Assembly: GCF_025362455.1 (NCBI RefSeq)
Contig: NZ_JANYGJ010000234.1
Location: 1 to 21,761, forward strand
Source: Deinococcus sp.
Lineage (GTDB): Bacteria; Deinococcota; Deinococci; Deinococcales; Deinococcaceae
Direction of reading: 5' to 3'
Length of the DNA: 21,761 nt
Positions 1 to 8,593 of this stretch are shown one piece after another. The position numbers and the translations under genes were made by a program. Position 1 is the first letter of the stretch; every line of letters begins with the position of its first letter. The notes under the pieces were generated by a model that saw nothing but the letters and a program-made list of their open reading frames with translations, was not told the origin of the DNA and did not search any database.

Positions 1-103
1 TGTAGACACGAACCTGAATAGCGCCCTTACTGGTAAGCTCTTCGAGAATGTGCTGCTGTTCCAGGGTCAATTCAACTGGGTGAATCTGCTTTCGTCTTGG
101 CAT
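1..103 (-). CDS. IS630-family transposase, N-terminal fragment (runs off the left edge)
   Basis: The reverse strand reads an ATG at 103 followed by 34 sense codons open to the window edge. The peptide begins MPRRKQIHPVELTLEQQHIL and continues with an LEELTSKGAIQVRVY-type segment. This matches the N-terminal helix-turn-helix start of IS630-family transposases, where a basic N-terminus is followed by a helix ending in a (S/T)-x-(A/I)-x-(R/V) stretch. The DDE catalytic domain would lie outside the window. A TATCCT box at 109-114 lies 5 nt before the ATG and could give a leaderless mRNA. I cannot define the terminal inverted repeat or the TA target duplication; the IS end should lie between about 110 and 215. 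The family call rests on about 34 residues only. Confidence 0.65.
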   Translation of the reverse strand, partial: MPRRKQIHPVELTLEQQHILEELTSKGAIQVRVY

Positions 104-215
104 CACTTAGGATATCATAAATTCAGAATCAATGTACTAGAGTAGTACTCCGAATTACGCCACGGGGAAAACAGCCTCCCTGCGCCTCCATTCTGCGTCC
201 TGCTCAGTCAAAACT

Positions 216-288
216 AAGTACGGCCAGGCTACCGTTTTGGGATTCCGCAAAGGGCGCTCCATCCCTCCACTCCCGCCTGGCCGTACTT
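216..288. repeat. perfect 14-bp inverted repeat around a 45-nt core
   Basis: AAGTACGGCCAGGC at 216-229 is the exact reverse complement of GCCTGGCCGTACTT at 275-288. On the + strand the right arm runs into five T residues; on the - strand the left arm runs into TTAGTTTT. It could act as a bidirectional terminator with a large loop, or be the two ends of a very small MITE-like element. No target duplication is evident. Confidence 0.6.
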
Positions 289-338
289 TTTCCAATACTC
301 GCTTCTTGGCCAGAACAGCGCCCATGAGGACGCTTGGC

Positions 339-418
339 CGCTCCGCTCGGTTTATCCAAAGATAAACGTTGGTGTACTTACTCGCTCCGCTCGGTCATAA
401 AAAGACCCTTTTTATGAC
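339..418. repeat. duplicated 13-bp motif, each copy followed by a hairpin (REP-like)
   Basis: CGCTCCGCTCGGT occurs at 339-351 and again at 383-395, 44 nt apart. The first copy runs into GTTTATC (350-356), CAAA, GATAAAC (361-367), a perfect 7-bp hairpin. The second runs into GTCATAAAAAG (394-404), ACC, CTTTTTATGAC (408-418), a perfect 11-bp hairpin. The same module of GC-rich tag plus AT-rich hairpin is thus used twice with different hairpin sequences, as in repetitive extragenic palindromic elements. Confidence 0.6.
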
Positions 419-488
419 ATCTGCTCTAGGCCCGAACATGGATGACGAAAGCTCGTGGAGCGGTGTCATTGATTTGAACGAGGTCGAT

Positions 489-517
489 GTTCACGGCTGC
501 TGCGTTCACGGCTGCTG
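489..517. repeat. 15-bp tandem duplication next to the aceB stop
   Basis: GTTCACGGCTGCTG is present at 489-502 and again at 504-517, separated by one base, giving a 15-bp period. A short hairpin (GTGCCC 517-522, GGT, GGGCAC 526-531) follows. The pair lies 12-54 bp downstream of the aceB stop on the - strand. The hairpin has no T-run, so it is not a clear terminator. Confidence 0.55.
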
Positions 518-542
518 TGCCCGGTGGGCACGGTCCATGCCC

Positions 543-2102
<1,560 letters not shown>

Positions 2103-2108
2103 GGCCTC

Positions 2109-2138
2109 AGAGTACGGTTGGCATGGGCATTCGTTCAA
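2109..2138 (-). promoter_or_regulatory. aceB promoter (leaderless)
   Basis: On the - strand TTGAAC (2133-2138) and TACTCT (2109-2114) are separated by 18 bp. The expected transcription start coincides with the aceB ATG at 2102. This is the best -35/-10 pair among the leaderless starts of the window. Confidence 0.6.
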
Positions 2139-2222
2139 CCCAAGCCCAAACTCAAACTCAGGGCAGCCGTGAAGTCCCGCTGTCCGGTGAACTCGCCTGC
2201 CATTTGCCCGGCCTGCCCGGCC

Positions 2223-2228
2223 TACAAT
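2223..2228 (+). promoter_or_regulatory. ispG -10 box (leaderless)
   Basis: TACAAT ends 6 nt before the ispG ATG at 2235, so transcription should start at or next to the A of the start codon. No Shine-Dalgarno sequence and no clear -35 box are visible upstream. Confidence 0.55.
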
Positions 2229-2234
2229 CAACCC

Positions 2235-3470
<1,236 letters not shown>

Positions 3471-3499
3471 GCGAAGCTGAAGCTGGGGTCTGGATTTTC

Positions 3500-3748
3500 A
3501 TGGGCGCCCAGGCCCGCCAGAGCGCCGCCGTGTTCACGACGCTGGAGGCGGGGGAAGCCTGGGTCCGGCAACATTCGCTGGAGGGGATGCTGACCTGGTA
3601 TCCGCTCGATCTCAGCGCCTACGACTGGGCGGTGGAGCGCGGCAGCTTCAGGCCGACAACACCACATCACCGGAGCGCTGCTTTTCTGGCTTCGTTCTCG
3701 TCGGCCTTGCAGCCACATCACCATTACGAGCCGGAGGATGAAGGCTGA
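3500..3748 (+). CDS. DUF7710-like small protein
   Basis: 82 residues from ATG 3500; function unknown. The pattern AVFTTLEAGEAWVRQHSLEGMLTWYPLDLSAYDWAVERGSF, then PHHRSAAFLASFSSA and a C-terminal HHHYE segment, is what I recall of the DUF7710 family (GVF-x-E-AWI-x-LTGVLT-YPLD-YDWA and a final HYHYE). Family members usually start with a W-I/V-F-H-G stretch; here GVWIF is encoded directly upstream of the ATG, in frame, with no ATG, GTG or TTG before it. Either the first strand is lost or a CTG at 3467 overlapping the ispG stop is used. A weak GGGGT lies 10 nt before ATG 3500. Probably co-transcribed with ispG. Confidence 0.65.
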   Translation: MGAQARQSAAVFTTLEAGEAWVRQHSLEGMLTWYPLDLSAYDWAVERGSFRPTTPHHRSAAFLASFSSALQPHHHYEPEDEG

Positions 3749-3751
3749 GGA

Positions 3752-3787
3752 ACGGTTCAACTGGCAAGCCAGGCTTCGTAGAACCGT
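3752..3787. other. nested inverted repeats between the DUF7710 gene and the toxin-antitoxin pair
   Basis: ACGGTTC (3752-3758) pairs perfectly with GAACCGT (3781-3787). Inside the loop CTGGC (3761-3765) pairs with GCCAG (3768-3772). No T-run follows on either strand, so a Rho-independent terminator is not supported. It may be an RNA structure or a regulatory site upstream of the antitoxin gene. Confidence 0.35.
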
Positions 3788-3817
3788 GGCCTTCCGGGCA
3801 ATATTGTCATGCAGGCG

Positions 3818-3826
3818 TGCTACCAT
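3818..3826 (+). promoter_or_regulatory. extended -10 promoter of the toxin-antitoxin pair
   Basis: TGC TACCAT (TGn at 3818-3820, -10 at 3821-3826) ends 5 nt before ATG 3832, again fitting a leaderless or near-leaderless start. No convincing -35 box at the usual distance. Confidence 0.45.
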
Positions 3827-3831
3827 GCAGC

Positions 3832-4128
3832 ATGACCACCGAGGATAAACCTGTCCGGTCTCAGGCGGCTGGGGAGGCCGAAATCAAGACCATCGGCGCG
3901 AGCGGTCAACTCTATTTCGGCAAGGCATACGCGGGCAAAACGGTGGTGATCGAAAAGCGTGAGCCGGGCGTCTGGCTGGTCCGCACCGCCAGCGTCGTGC
4001 CGGACAACGAACGCTGGTTGCACACCATGGAAATGCAGGCCAAGCTGAACGAAGCGTTTGAATGGATGGAGAGTAGTCCGTCTCAGGCGGTAACGCTGGA
4101 AGACATTGAAAAGCTCAGAGCGCTGTGA
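3832..4128 (+). CDS. probable AbrB-like antitoxin of a type II toxin-antitoxin pair
   Basis: 98 residues from ATG 3832. Residues about 20-60 (IKTIGASGQLYFGKAYAGKTVVIEKREPGVWLVRTASVVP) alternate hydrophobic and polar residues around conserved glycines in the way of a SpoVT/AbrB-type swapped-hairpin DNA-binding domain. The C-terminal part (NERWLHTMEMQAKLNEAFEWMESSPSQAVTLEDIEKL) is helical and acidic, as in toxin-neutralising tails. A GTG at 3817 in the same frame would add five residues, but it lies within or before the -10 box, so ATG 3832 is preferred. The RelE-like gene begins 24 nt downstream. The antitoxin assignment is inferred from fold pattern plus pairing; no family search was possible. 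Confidence 0.6.
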   Translation: MTTEDKPVRSQAAGEAEIKTIGASGQLYFGKAYAGKTVVIEKREPGVWLVRTASVVPDNERWLHTMEMQAKLNEAFEWMESSPSQAVTLEDIEKLRAL

Positions 4129-4152
4129 GCCTGATGCTGTGAGTCCAGCACT

Positions 4153-4452
4153 GTGAACCTTGAGCTGGACTGGAATGCTCCCACCTTCCAGCGTGATCTG
4201 CTGGCCCTCGACAAAAATAACCGTAACGCCGTCCTCAACACATGTGTTCGCCTCATTCAGATGGACTGGGACATGCTGCATCAGCATCCTGGCCTCAACT
4301 GGGAAGTGGTCAGGTCCAAGACCGGGCCGCAGGGCGAAAGGCTCTATTCCCTGCGTGTCACCCAGAGCATGCGGCTCCTGTGCGTGCGGCGGGGCAACTA
4401 TTTGCATTGCATCTCTCTTCACCCTGACCACGACAGCGCCTACACCCGCTAA
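4153..4452 (+). CDS. probable RelE/ParE-superfamily toxin
   Basis: 99 residues from GTG 4153. The C-terminal half, GERLYSLRVTQSMRLLCVRRGNYLHCISLHPDHDSAY (residues about 61-97), has the RelE/ParE core: a leucine/arginine-rich strand (LYSLRVTQSMRLL), a second strand (NYLHCISLH) and a final H-x-D-H-D-x-A-Y tail found in translation-inhibitor homologues. The N-terminal half has two helices (FQRDLLALDKNNRNAVLNTCVRLI). Small size, order after an AbrB-like gene and the 24-nt gap suggest a type II toxin-antitoxin pair. No Shine-Dalgarno precedes the GTG; three CTGTGA copies lie between antitoxin end and toxin start. RelE-type mRNA cleavage versus ParE-type gyrase poisoning cannot be told from the sequence. 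Confidence 0.6.
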   Translation: MNLELDWNAPTFQRDLLALDKNNRNAVLNTCVRLIQMDWDMLHQHPGLNWEVVRSKTGPQGERLYSLRVTQSMRLLCVRRGNYLHCISLHPDHDSAYTR

Positions 4453-4461
4453 CCTGATGCC

Positions 4462-4560
4462 ATGAACACCTGGGGCGCACCCGCCTTCGACACCCTCGCC
4501 TTCGATACCGCCGCCAAACGGTCTGCGCAGAACGTGCTGGAGGACAGCGTACTATCCTGA
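4462..4560 (+). pseudogene. 32-codon remnant resembling the N-terminus of DUF4259
   Basis: ATG 4462 to TGA 4560 encodes MNTWGAPAFDTLAFDTAAKR followed by 12 more residues. Its first ten residues match the intact DUF4259 gene at 8086 (MDIWGTQAFD) at M, W, G, A, F and D, the family's characteristic start. Family members are normally 130 residues or more; here the frame ends after 32. It begins 9 nt after the toxin stop. I read it as a decayed or truncated DUF4259 copy; an intact short peptide gene or chance remain possible. Confidence 0.35.
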
Positions 4561-4602
4561 ATACCTATGCTCTGGATCATATCCCGGTGAACTGGAATTC
4601 CG

Positions 4603-5868
4603 GTGGCTAGAGGCATTCAGCTCTCCGCCCTGGCCGACCTGCCGCGCAACGCCCGCAACCTGATTCTGATGGAGCCGCTGTGGGGCGTCTTCGGCACGGT
4701 GGTGCTGTACTACGCGCCGCTGTACATGCGCAGCGCCGGGCTCACCAGTCCCCAGATCGGGCTGCTCGGCTCGCTGACGCTGGCGCTCTCGTTCGGGTTT
4801 CAGGCGCTGGCGGCGCCGATCACCAACCGCTTCGGGCGCAAACGCACCACATTGATCGGCGACCTGATCTCGTGGACCATTCCGATGTTCGTCTGGGCCA
4901 CCGCGCACTCGTTTGCGGCCTTCGCGCTGGCGGCGGCCCTGAGCGCCAGCGGGCGGATCGTGGCGGTGTCGTGGAGCCTGCTGCTGATCGAGGACGTGGG
5001 GGAGCGCCAGCGTGCCCGCGTTTTCGGCATCATCAACCTGATCGTGACCGTCTGCGGCCTGATGACGCCGCTGGTGGGGCTGGTCATCGCCCGCTCCGGC
5101 GTCGAGGCGACCATGCGCGGCTTCTACGCCCTGGGCGGCGTCGGCATGACCGTCATGTTCGTGTGGAGAGACGCCATTTCCCAGGAGACCCAGACCGGCC
5201 AGGCGGCGATGGACCAGCACCGCCAACTCGGTCTGGTTCAGAGCGTCCGGCACGCGCTGGGGATGGTGGCGACCCTGCGCTCTCACCCCGGCCTCCAGAG
5301 TATGACCGTGTTTTATCTGCTGACGGTGTTCATCGAGCAGCTCAGCCTCTTTCAGATTCTGTTTCTGGGCGAAACGCTCAACTTCAGCGCCCAGACGCTC
5401 TCCTTCGTGCCGGTGGTCGGGGCGGCGGTGGTCGTGGGGTTGTACTGGCTGGGGCTGCCCCGCCTGGCTGGCCTGCCGCTGGGCCGTACATTGGTGCTCA
5501 CGCGCTCACTCGGACTGCTGGGCGCCGCCGCGCTGCTGCTCGTCCCGGCGGGCAACGCCGCGCTGATGCTGGTGGTGGTGGCGGTCATCGGCGGCGCCAC
5601 CTTCCTGACCCAGACCTACCGCGACGCTGCGCTGTTCGCCCGATTGCCGACTCAGGGCACGGCGGACCTGTATTCGGCGGTCCAGACGTTGACGCTGCTG
5701 TGTTCCATTCCGGCGGCGGGCCTGGCCGGGGCCATCTTTGCCGCCTCGCCGCACAGCCTGTTCGTGCTGATCGCGGCGCTGAGTGCGGCGTTGCTGGTGC
5801 TGGCGGTGTGGCTCTCGCGGCGGGAGGGCGGAGCGCGGGGAGGGGAGGGAGCTGAGCTGAAGCGGTGA
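4603..5868 (+). CDS. MFS transporter
   Basis: 421-residue membrane protein with about 12 hydrophobic segments and a cytosolic charged tail, the major facilitator layout. A loop 2-3 motif-A version, APITNRFGRKRTT at residues 71-83, replaces the usual acidic residue by N75 before the R-x-G-R-K core. An arginine/glutamate-rich centre (about 201-225) separates the two six-helix halves. Substrate unknown; no resistance-specific motif recognised. An in-frame TGA at 4588-4590 fixes the start at or after GTG 4603; there is no clear Shine-Dalgarno. A TACTAT box at 4550-4555 could be its promoter and overlaps the end of the DUF4259 remnant. It converges on the hydrolase gene with 7 nt between stop codons. 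Confidence 0.85.
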   Translation: MARGIQLSALADLPRNARNLILMEPLWGVFGTVVLYYAPLYMRSAGLTSPQIGLLGSLTLALSFGFQALAAPITNRFGRKRTTLIGDLISWTIPMFVWATAHSFAAFALAAALSASGRIVAVSWSLLLIEDVGERQRARVFGIINLIVTVCGLMTPLVGLVIARSGVEATMRGFYALGGVGMTVMFVWRDAISQETQTGQAAMDQHRQLGLVQSVRHALGMVATLRSHPGLQSMTVFYLLTVFIEQLSLFQILFLGETLNFSAQTLSFVPVVGAAVVVGLYWLGLPRLAGLPLGRTLVLTRSLGLLGAAALLLVPAGNAALMLVVVAVIGGATFLTQTYRDAALFARLPTQGTADLYSAVQTLTLLCSIPAAGLAGAIFAASPHSLFVLIAALSAALLVLAVWLSRREGGARGGEGAELKR

Positions 5869-5875
5869 GGTTTTC

Positions 5876-7144
5876 TTACCCGGAGGCCGTATCAGCCTCC
5901 CAGACGCTCGCCAGCGTTTTCAGTTGCAGTGCCCAGGCCCGGAGTTGAAGCTGCGCGTCGGCCCACGCCTCGCCGCCCGCTTCCGGAAAGCGGTCGGTAG
6001 GCAGGCCCGGCAGGCTCAGAAAGTGTCCGGCCTGCGGATGGCTCAGGTGCCTGACCGGTAGCTTGGCTTCCTCGCGGCGGCGCTGGGCGACCAGGCTCAG
6101 CTCGTAAGCATTCCAGACCTGATCTTCGCCCCCGGTGACCAGCAGGACCGGCCCCTGAATGCGCTCGGTTGGAATAGTCGCGGCGGCCAGCGTGCCTTGC
6201 GAGGCGCCCTGCATGGTCCGGCGGTGGACCGGCGTCAATAGGAAAGGCGGCGGACCTGCAAACATGGCCGTCCAGCCGGGGGGGTAGGGCAGATATGGCA
6301 GCGGCTGGCCGTCCAGCGACCACGACGACATCGGTACGCCTGCCGGGTGCGTGCCCTCCCGGTCAATCCCCTCGAAGACCATTCCGCTGGAGGCGACGGC
6401 GACCACCGCCCCAATCTCGTCCGGATAGGTGGCACCCAACAGCAGCGCCACCTCGGCCCCCTTGGAGACGCCCGTGACGCCCACCCGCTTGCCGCCGACC
6501 TCCGGGCGTTCACGCAGGTACGCCAGCCCAGAACGGAAGTATTCGAGTGGAATGTTAATCAGCGCTTCGGGCAGACCGGGCGCCCCGAAATAGGCCAGTT
6601 GCAACACCACGAAACCCTGGGAGGCCAGCAAGGCGGCCAGCGCGGCCCCCACGCTGTGCAGGCCGCCCTCCGAGCCGCCCAGCGACAGTACGGCGCCGCG
6701 CAGAGGCGTACCCGGTGGCGGAGAAAACAGCGTTCCGAACAGCCCCTGTTCCTGCACCACTTCCTCGCGCAGACCGGGGGAACGGGCTCGTCGGAGCGTG
6801 CTCGCCTCGGCCAGCAGTTGACCGTTTTGAGTTGCCTGGACGGTGACCGCAAAGCCCCCGCTGGGCAGCTCGAACCAAACCGGGCGCAGATCAGCGCGGG
6901 GGCGCATGCTCCAGATCAGCCCCTGTACGTCGGCGCCGCTGTAGCTGCCTGCGAGCGGGGCCATCTGCGCCACGTCGATGTGGCCCTCAGGACTGCTGAG
7001 AAAGGTCGCCTGGGCTGACCAGGTTTCGCCGGAGCCGTCTTGCGTTTCGGTGTGCAGGATGGTCTCCACGTCCGGCGGCAACCCGGAAACCACTAGCGAG
7101 AAGGGTTTGCTGATCAGTTCGGCGGCAGGCAGTTCAATATGCAT
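5876..7144 (-). CDS. acyl-CoA thioesterase / BAAT-family hydrolase
   Basis: 422 residues in two parts: an N-terminal beta-sandwich (about 1-125, the Acyl-CoA thioester hydrolase/BAAT N-terminal domain) and a C-terminal alpha/beta-hydrolase domain. The nucleophile elbow is GVSKGAE with S227; the triad is completed by D341 in TGGEDQVWNAYE and H374 in PQAGHFLSLPG. LSLGGSEGGL (153-162) forms the oxyanion-hole region. Eukaryotic relatives hydrolyse acyl-CoA or conjugate bile acids to amino acids; bacterial members are poorly characterised and the substrate here is unknown. ATG 7144 is preceded by a strong GGAGGT (7151-7156) at 6 nt. It follows the merR gene by 55 nt on the same strand, so it is probably the regulator's target. 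Confidence 0.85.
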   Translation of the reverse strand: MHIELPAAELISKPFSLVVSGLPPDVETILHTETQDGSGETWSAQATFLSSPEGHIDVAQMAPLAGSYSGADVQGLIWSMRPRADLRPVWFELPSGGFAVTVQATQNGQLLAEASTLRRARSPGLREEVVQEQGLFGTLFSPPPGTPLRGAVLSLGGSEGGLHSVGAALAALLASQGFVVLQLAYFGAPGLPEALINIPLEYFRSGLAYLRERPEVGGKRVGVTGVSKGAEVALLLGATYPDEIGAVVAVASSGMVFEGIDREGTHPAGVPMSSWSLDGQPLPYLPYPPGWTAMFAGPPPFLLTPVHRRTMQGASQGTLAAATIPTERIQGPVLLVTGGEDQVWNAYELSLVAQRRREEAKLPVRHLSHPQAGHFLSLPGLPTDRFPEAGGEAWADAQLQLRAWALQLKTLASVWEADTASG

Positions 7145-7199
7145 GAGAAAACCTCCCCCGACCAGGTGGCCGGGCAGTGTGGGGTTGAGAACACGGGGT

Positions 7200-7982
7200 T
7201 CAGTGCAGCAGGAATCCGAGTTCGCTGCCTTCCGGGCGGCTCAGGGTGTACGAGGCGCCGGTCTTCAGGTCCGCTTGGCTGGCCGCTTTGTAGAGGGCGG
7301 CGTAGGTCAGGCCGAACGTCCGCCAGTCCTCGCGGTGCAGGGCACAGATGACCCGGCAGGCCGGAAGCTGAAGGAGCCGCACCTGCCCCGTTACGGCAAG
7401 CCCGGTCACCGGCATGGTCGCTTGAACCGGCAGACAGACCTCTACCTGCAATGGCCCGCCCAGATACTCGTCGGCGTGGTAGAGCCCGAAGTCGTCACCG
7501 CTGACCGCCGATCCGGCTTGCCGACGCAACTCGCTCAGCGTCTCCCGATAAAAGGTGTCGAACGTCTCGGTAGGCGCCGCGCCAGTCAGGCTGAGTACCC
7601 ACTGGTCGGGCCACTGGCGATACGCCGTCTCCACTTCTGGCAGGCTGCGCTGCCCGCTCAGCAAGGCACCCACATCCTGAAGGTGCTGGCGCTGAAGCTC
7701 AAAGCGCTGATGTAGCCGCTGTTCATGGCGCTCCAGAATCAGGCGGCTCTGGGCGGCGTCGGCGTCCAGCAAGCGGCTCAGCTCGTCTAATGGCAGCTCC
7801 AGGCGCCGCAGCGCCGCGACCCGCTGCCCCACGGCAAGCTGCTCCGGGGCGTAGTAGCGGTAGCCGCTGTCCTGGTCGACCTGGACCGGACGCAGCAGGC
7901 CGAGATCGGCGTAAAAGCGCAGCGCCGAAACGCTCAGGCCAACCAGTTGTGAGAATTGCCCAATCGACATCAGCCGCTGCAT
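7200..7982 (-). CDS. MerR-family transcriptional regulator with C-terminal effector domain
   Basis: 260 residues from ATG 7982. The N-terminal winged HTH reads SIGQFSQLVGLSVSALRFYADLGLLRPVQVD, then SGYRYY and the second helix pair with LPLDELSRLLD (about residues 6-75). A long dimerisation helix follows (about 76-110) and a 140-residue C-terminal domain that may bind a small ligand, as in BmrR/GyrI-type regulators; no metal-binding cysteines of the MerR/CueR type are seen. The frame is open to GTG 8012, but ATG 7982 has GGGAGGT (7987-7993) at a good distance and its promoter would start downstream of GTG 8012. First gene of the operon with the BAAT-type hydrolase; likely autoregulated from the dyad promoter at 8013-8043. 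Confidence 0.87.
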   Translation of the reverse strand: MQRLMSIGQFSQLVGLSVSALRFYADLGLLRPVQVDQDSGYRYYAPEQLAVGQRVAALRRLELPLDELSRLLDADAAQSRLILERHEQRLHQRFELQRQHLQDVGALLSGQRSLPEVETAYRQWPDQWVLSLTGAAPTETFDTFYRETLSELRRQAGSAVSGDDFGLYHADEYLGGPLQVEVCLPVQATMPVTGLAVTGQVRLLQLPACRVICALHREDWRTFGLTYAALYKAASQADLKTGASYTLSRPEGSELGFLLH

Positions 7983-8012
7983 CCTGACCTCCCAGTTCTG
8001 TCCGGCTTCCAC

Positions 8013-8043
8013 AGTCTGGAGTCTCAGGCCACCTGAGAGTCAA
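8013..8043 (-). promoter_or_regulatory. MerR-type promoter and operator of the merR-hydrolase operon
   Basis: On the - strand TTGACT (8038-8043) and CAGACT (8013-8018) are separated by exactly 19 bp. The spacer holds the perfect inverted repeat CTCAGG-TGG-CCTGAG (8023-8037). A 19-bp spacer containing a dyad is the hallmark of MerR-activated promoters, where the regulator twists DNA to align -35 and -10. The expected RNA start lies about 24 nt upstream of ATG 7982. Confidence 0.7.
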
Positions 8044-8070
8044 GCCCGCGCCATCTTCCCTGGCTTCACC

Positions 8071-8079
8071 TGTTACGAT
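8071..8079 (+). promoter_or_regulatory. extended -10 promoter of the DUF4259 gene (leaderless)
   Basis: TGT TACGAT (TGn plus -10) ends 6 nt before ATG 8086. There is no Shine-Dalgarno. It lies about 30 bp from the divergent MerR operator. Confidence 0.5.
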
Positions 8080-8085
8080 TTCCAC

Positions 8086-8487
8086 ATGGACATCTGGGGA
8101 ACGCAGGCTTTCGACAACGACGCGGCCAGGCTGTTTATTCAGGAGGTGGGCGAGGACGGCGCCTTCGCCTTGCAGGAAGCCTTCGAGGTGGTCCTCGATC
8201 CCGATACCGAGTTCGTGGCCGGGGAGGAAGGTGCCCGCGCCGTGGCCGCCGCCGAGATTCTGGTGGCGCACCTGAGCAACGATACCGAGGCCATCATGGA
8301 CGCCAGGTTGCGCGAGTGGCTGGGCAGTCTGGACGAGGGCGAACTCGACAACATGCGCGAGCTGGGCGCCGAGGCGCTGGGCCGCGTCACGGGCGGCGAT
8401 TCCGAGCTGGTCAGGCATTTTGCCGCCAGCGAGGGCGGCGACGAGTGGACCGGCAACCTGGCCCGGCTGCGAGACGCGCTGGCGTGA
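8086..8487 (+). CDS. DUF4259 domain protein
   Basis: 133 residues, function unknown. It opens with MDIWGTQAFDNDAARLFIQEV, the W-G-x-x-x-F-D-N-D-x-A start typical of DUF4259. The rest is helical and acidic (about a fifth Asp plus Glu), including AARAVAAAEILVA-like helix and WLGSLDEGELDNMRELGAEAL; the C-terminal WTGNLARLRDAL helix closes the domain. No signal peptide, so cytosolic. Divergent from merR and sharing its 103-bp upstream region, so binding at the MerR dyad could affect it, but the dyad is not within its own promoter spacer. A shorter DUF4259-like start lies at 4462-4560. Confidence 0.8.
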   Translation: MDIWGTQAFDNDAARLFIQEVGEDGAFALQEAFEVVLDPDTEFVAGEEGARAVAAAEILVAHLSNDTEAIMDARLREWLGSLDEGELDNMRELGAEALGRVTGGDSELVRHFAASEGGDEWTGNLARLRDALA

Positions 8488-8510
8488 GTCGGGTTGTTCC
8501 GAATGTGAAC

Positions 8511-8543
8511 GCGCCCGCCTGCCGATGTGGGCAGCGCGGGCGC
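8511..8543. terminator. strong GC-rich hairpin between convergent genes
   Basis: GCGCCCGC (8511-8518) plus CTGCC (8519-8523) pair with GGCAG (8530-8534), one bulged C, and GCGGGCGC (8536-8543), giving a 13-bp stem with a 6-nt loop. It lies between the DUF4259 gene (+) and msrQ (-). No T-run follows on either strand, so termination is inferred from position and stability only. Confidence 0.45.
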
Positions 8544-8548
8544 AGAGT

Positions 8549-8593
8549 GACGAAGCTAATCAGGACGAAGCCGATCAGGACGAAGCCAGTCAG
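8549..8593. repeat. three tandem 15-bp repeats at the 3' end of msrQ
   Basis: GACGAAGCTAATCAG (8549-8563), GACGAAGCCGATCAG (8564-8578) and GACGAAGCCAGTCAG (8579-8593) are adjacent and differ at two or three positions. The last copy contains the msrQ stop codon (8590-8592 on the - strand). Confidence 0.8.

Larger units (their letters stand above)
104..542. other. gene-free stretch of about 440 bp with inverted and direct repeats
   Basis: I see no credible gene between the IS630 transposase start and the aceB stop codon. The stretch holds a small palindrome at 134-148 (GTACTA, 3 nt, TAGTAC), a 14-bp inverted repeat at 216-288, a duplicated GC-rich motif with hairpins at 339-418, a 15-bp tandem repeat at 489-517 and a 6-bp hairpin at 517-531. 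It is probably a mix of IS flank, intergenic repeat sequence and the 3' end of the aceB transcript. Confidence 0.6.

Noticed and set aside
339..418. Short repeats with hairpins as a possible CRISPR array
   Set aside because: Only two copies of a 13-mer, hairpins differ, spacing does not resemble repeats and spacers, and no cas gene is nearby.
3804..3826. TTGTCA as a -35 box for the toxin-antitoxin promoter
   Set aside because: Only 11 bp from the -10 box, too short for a normal promoter.
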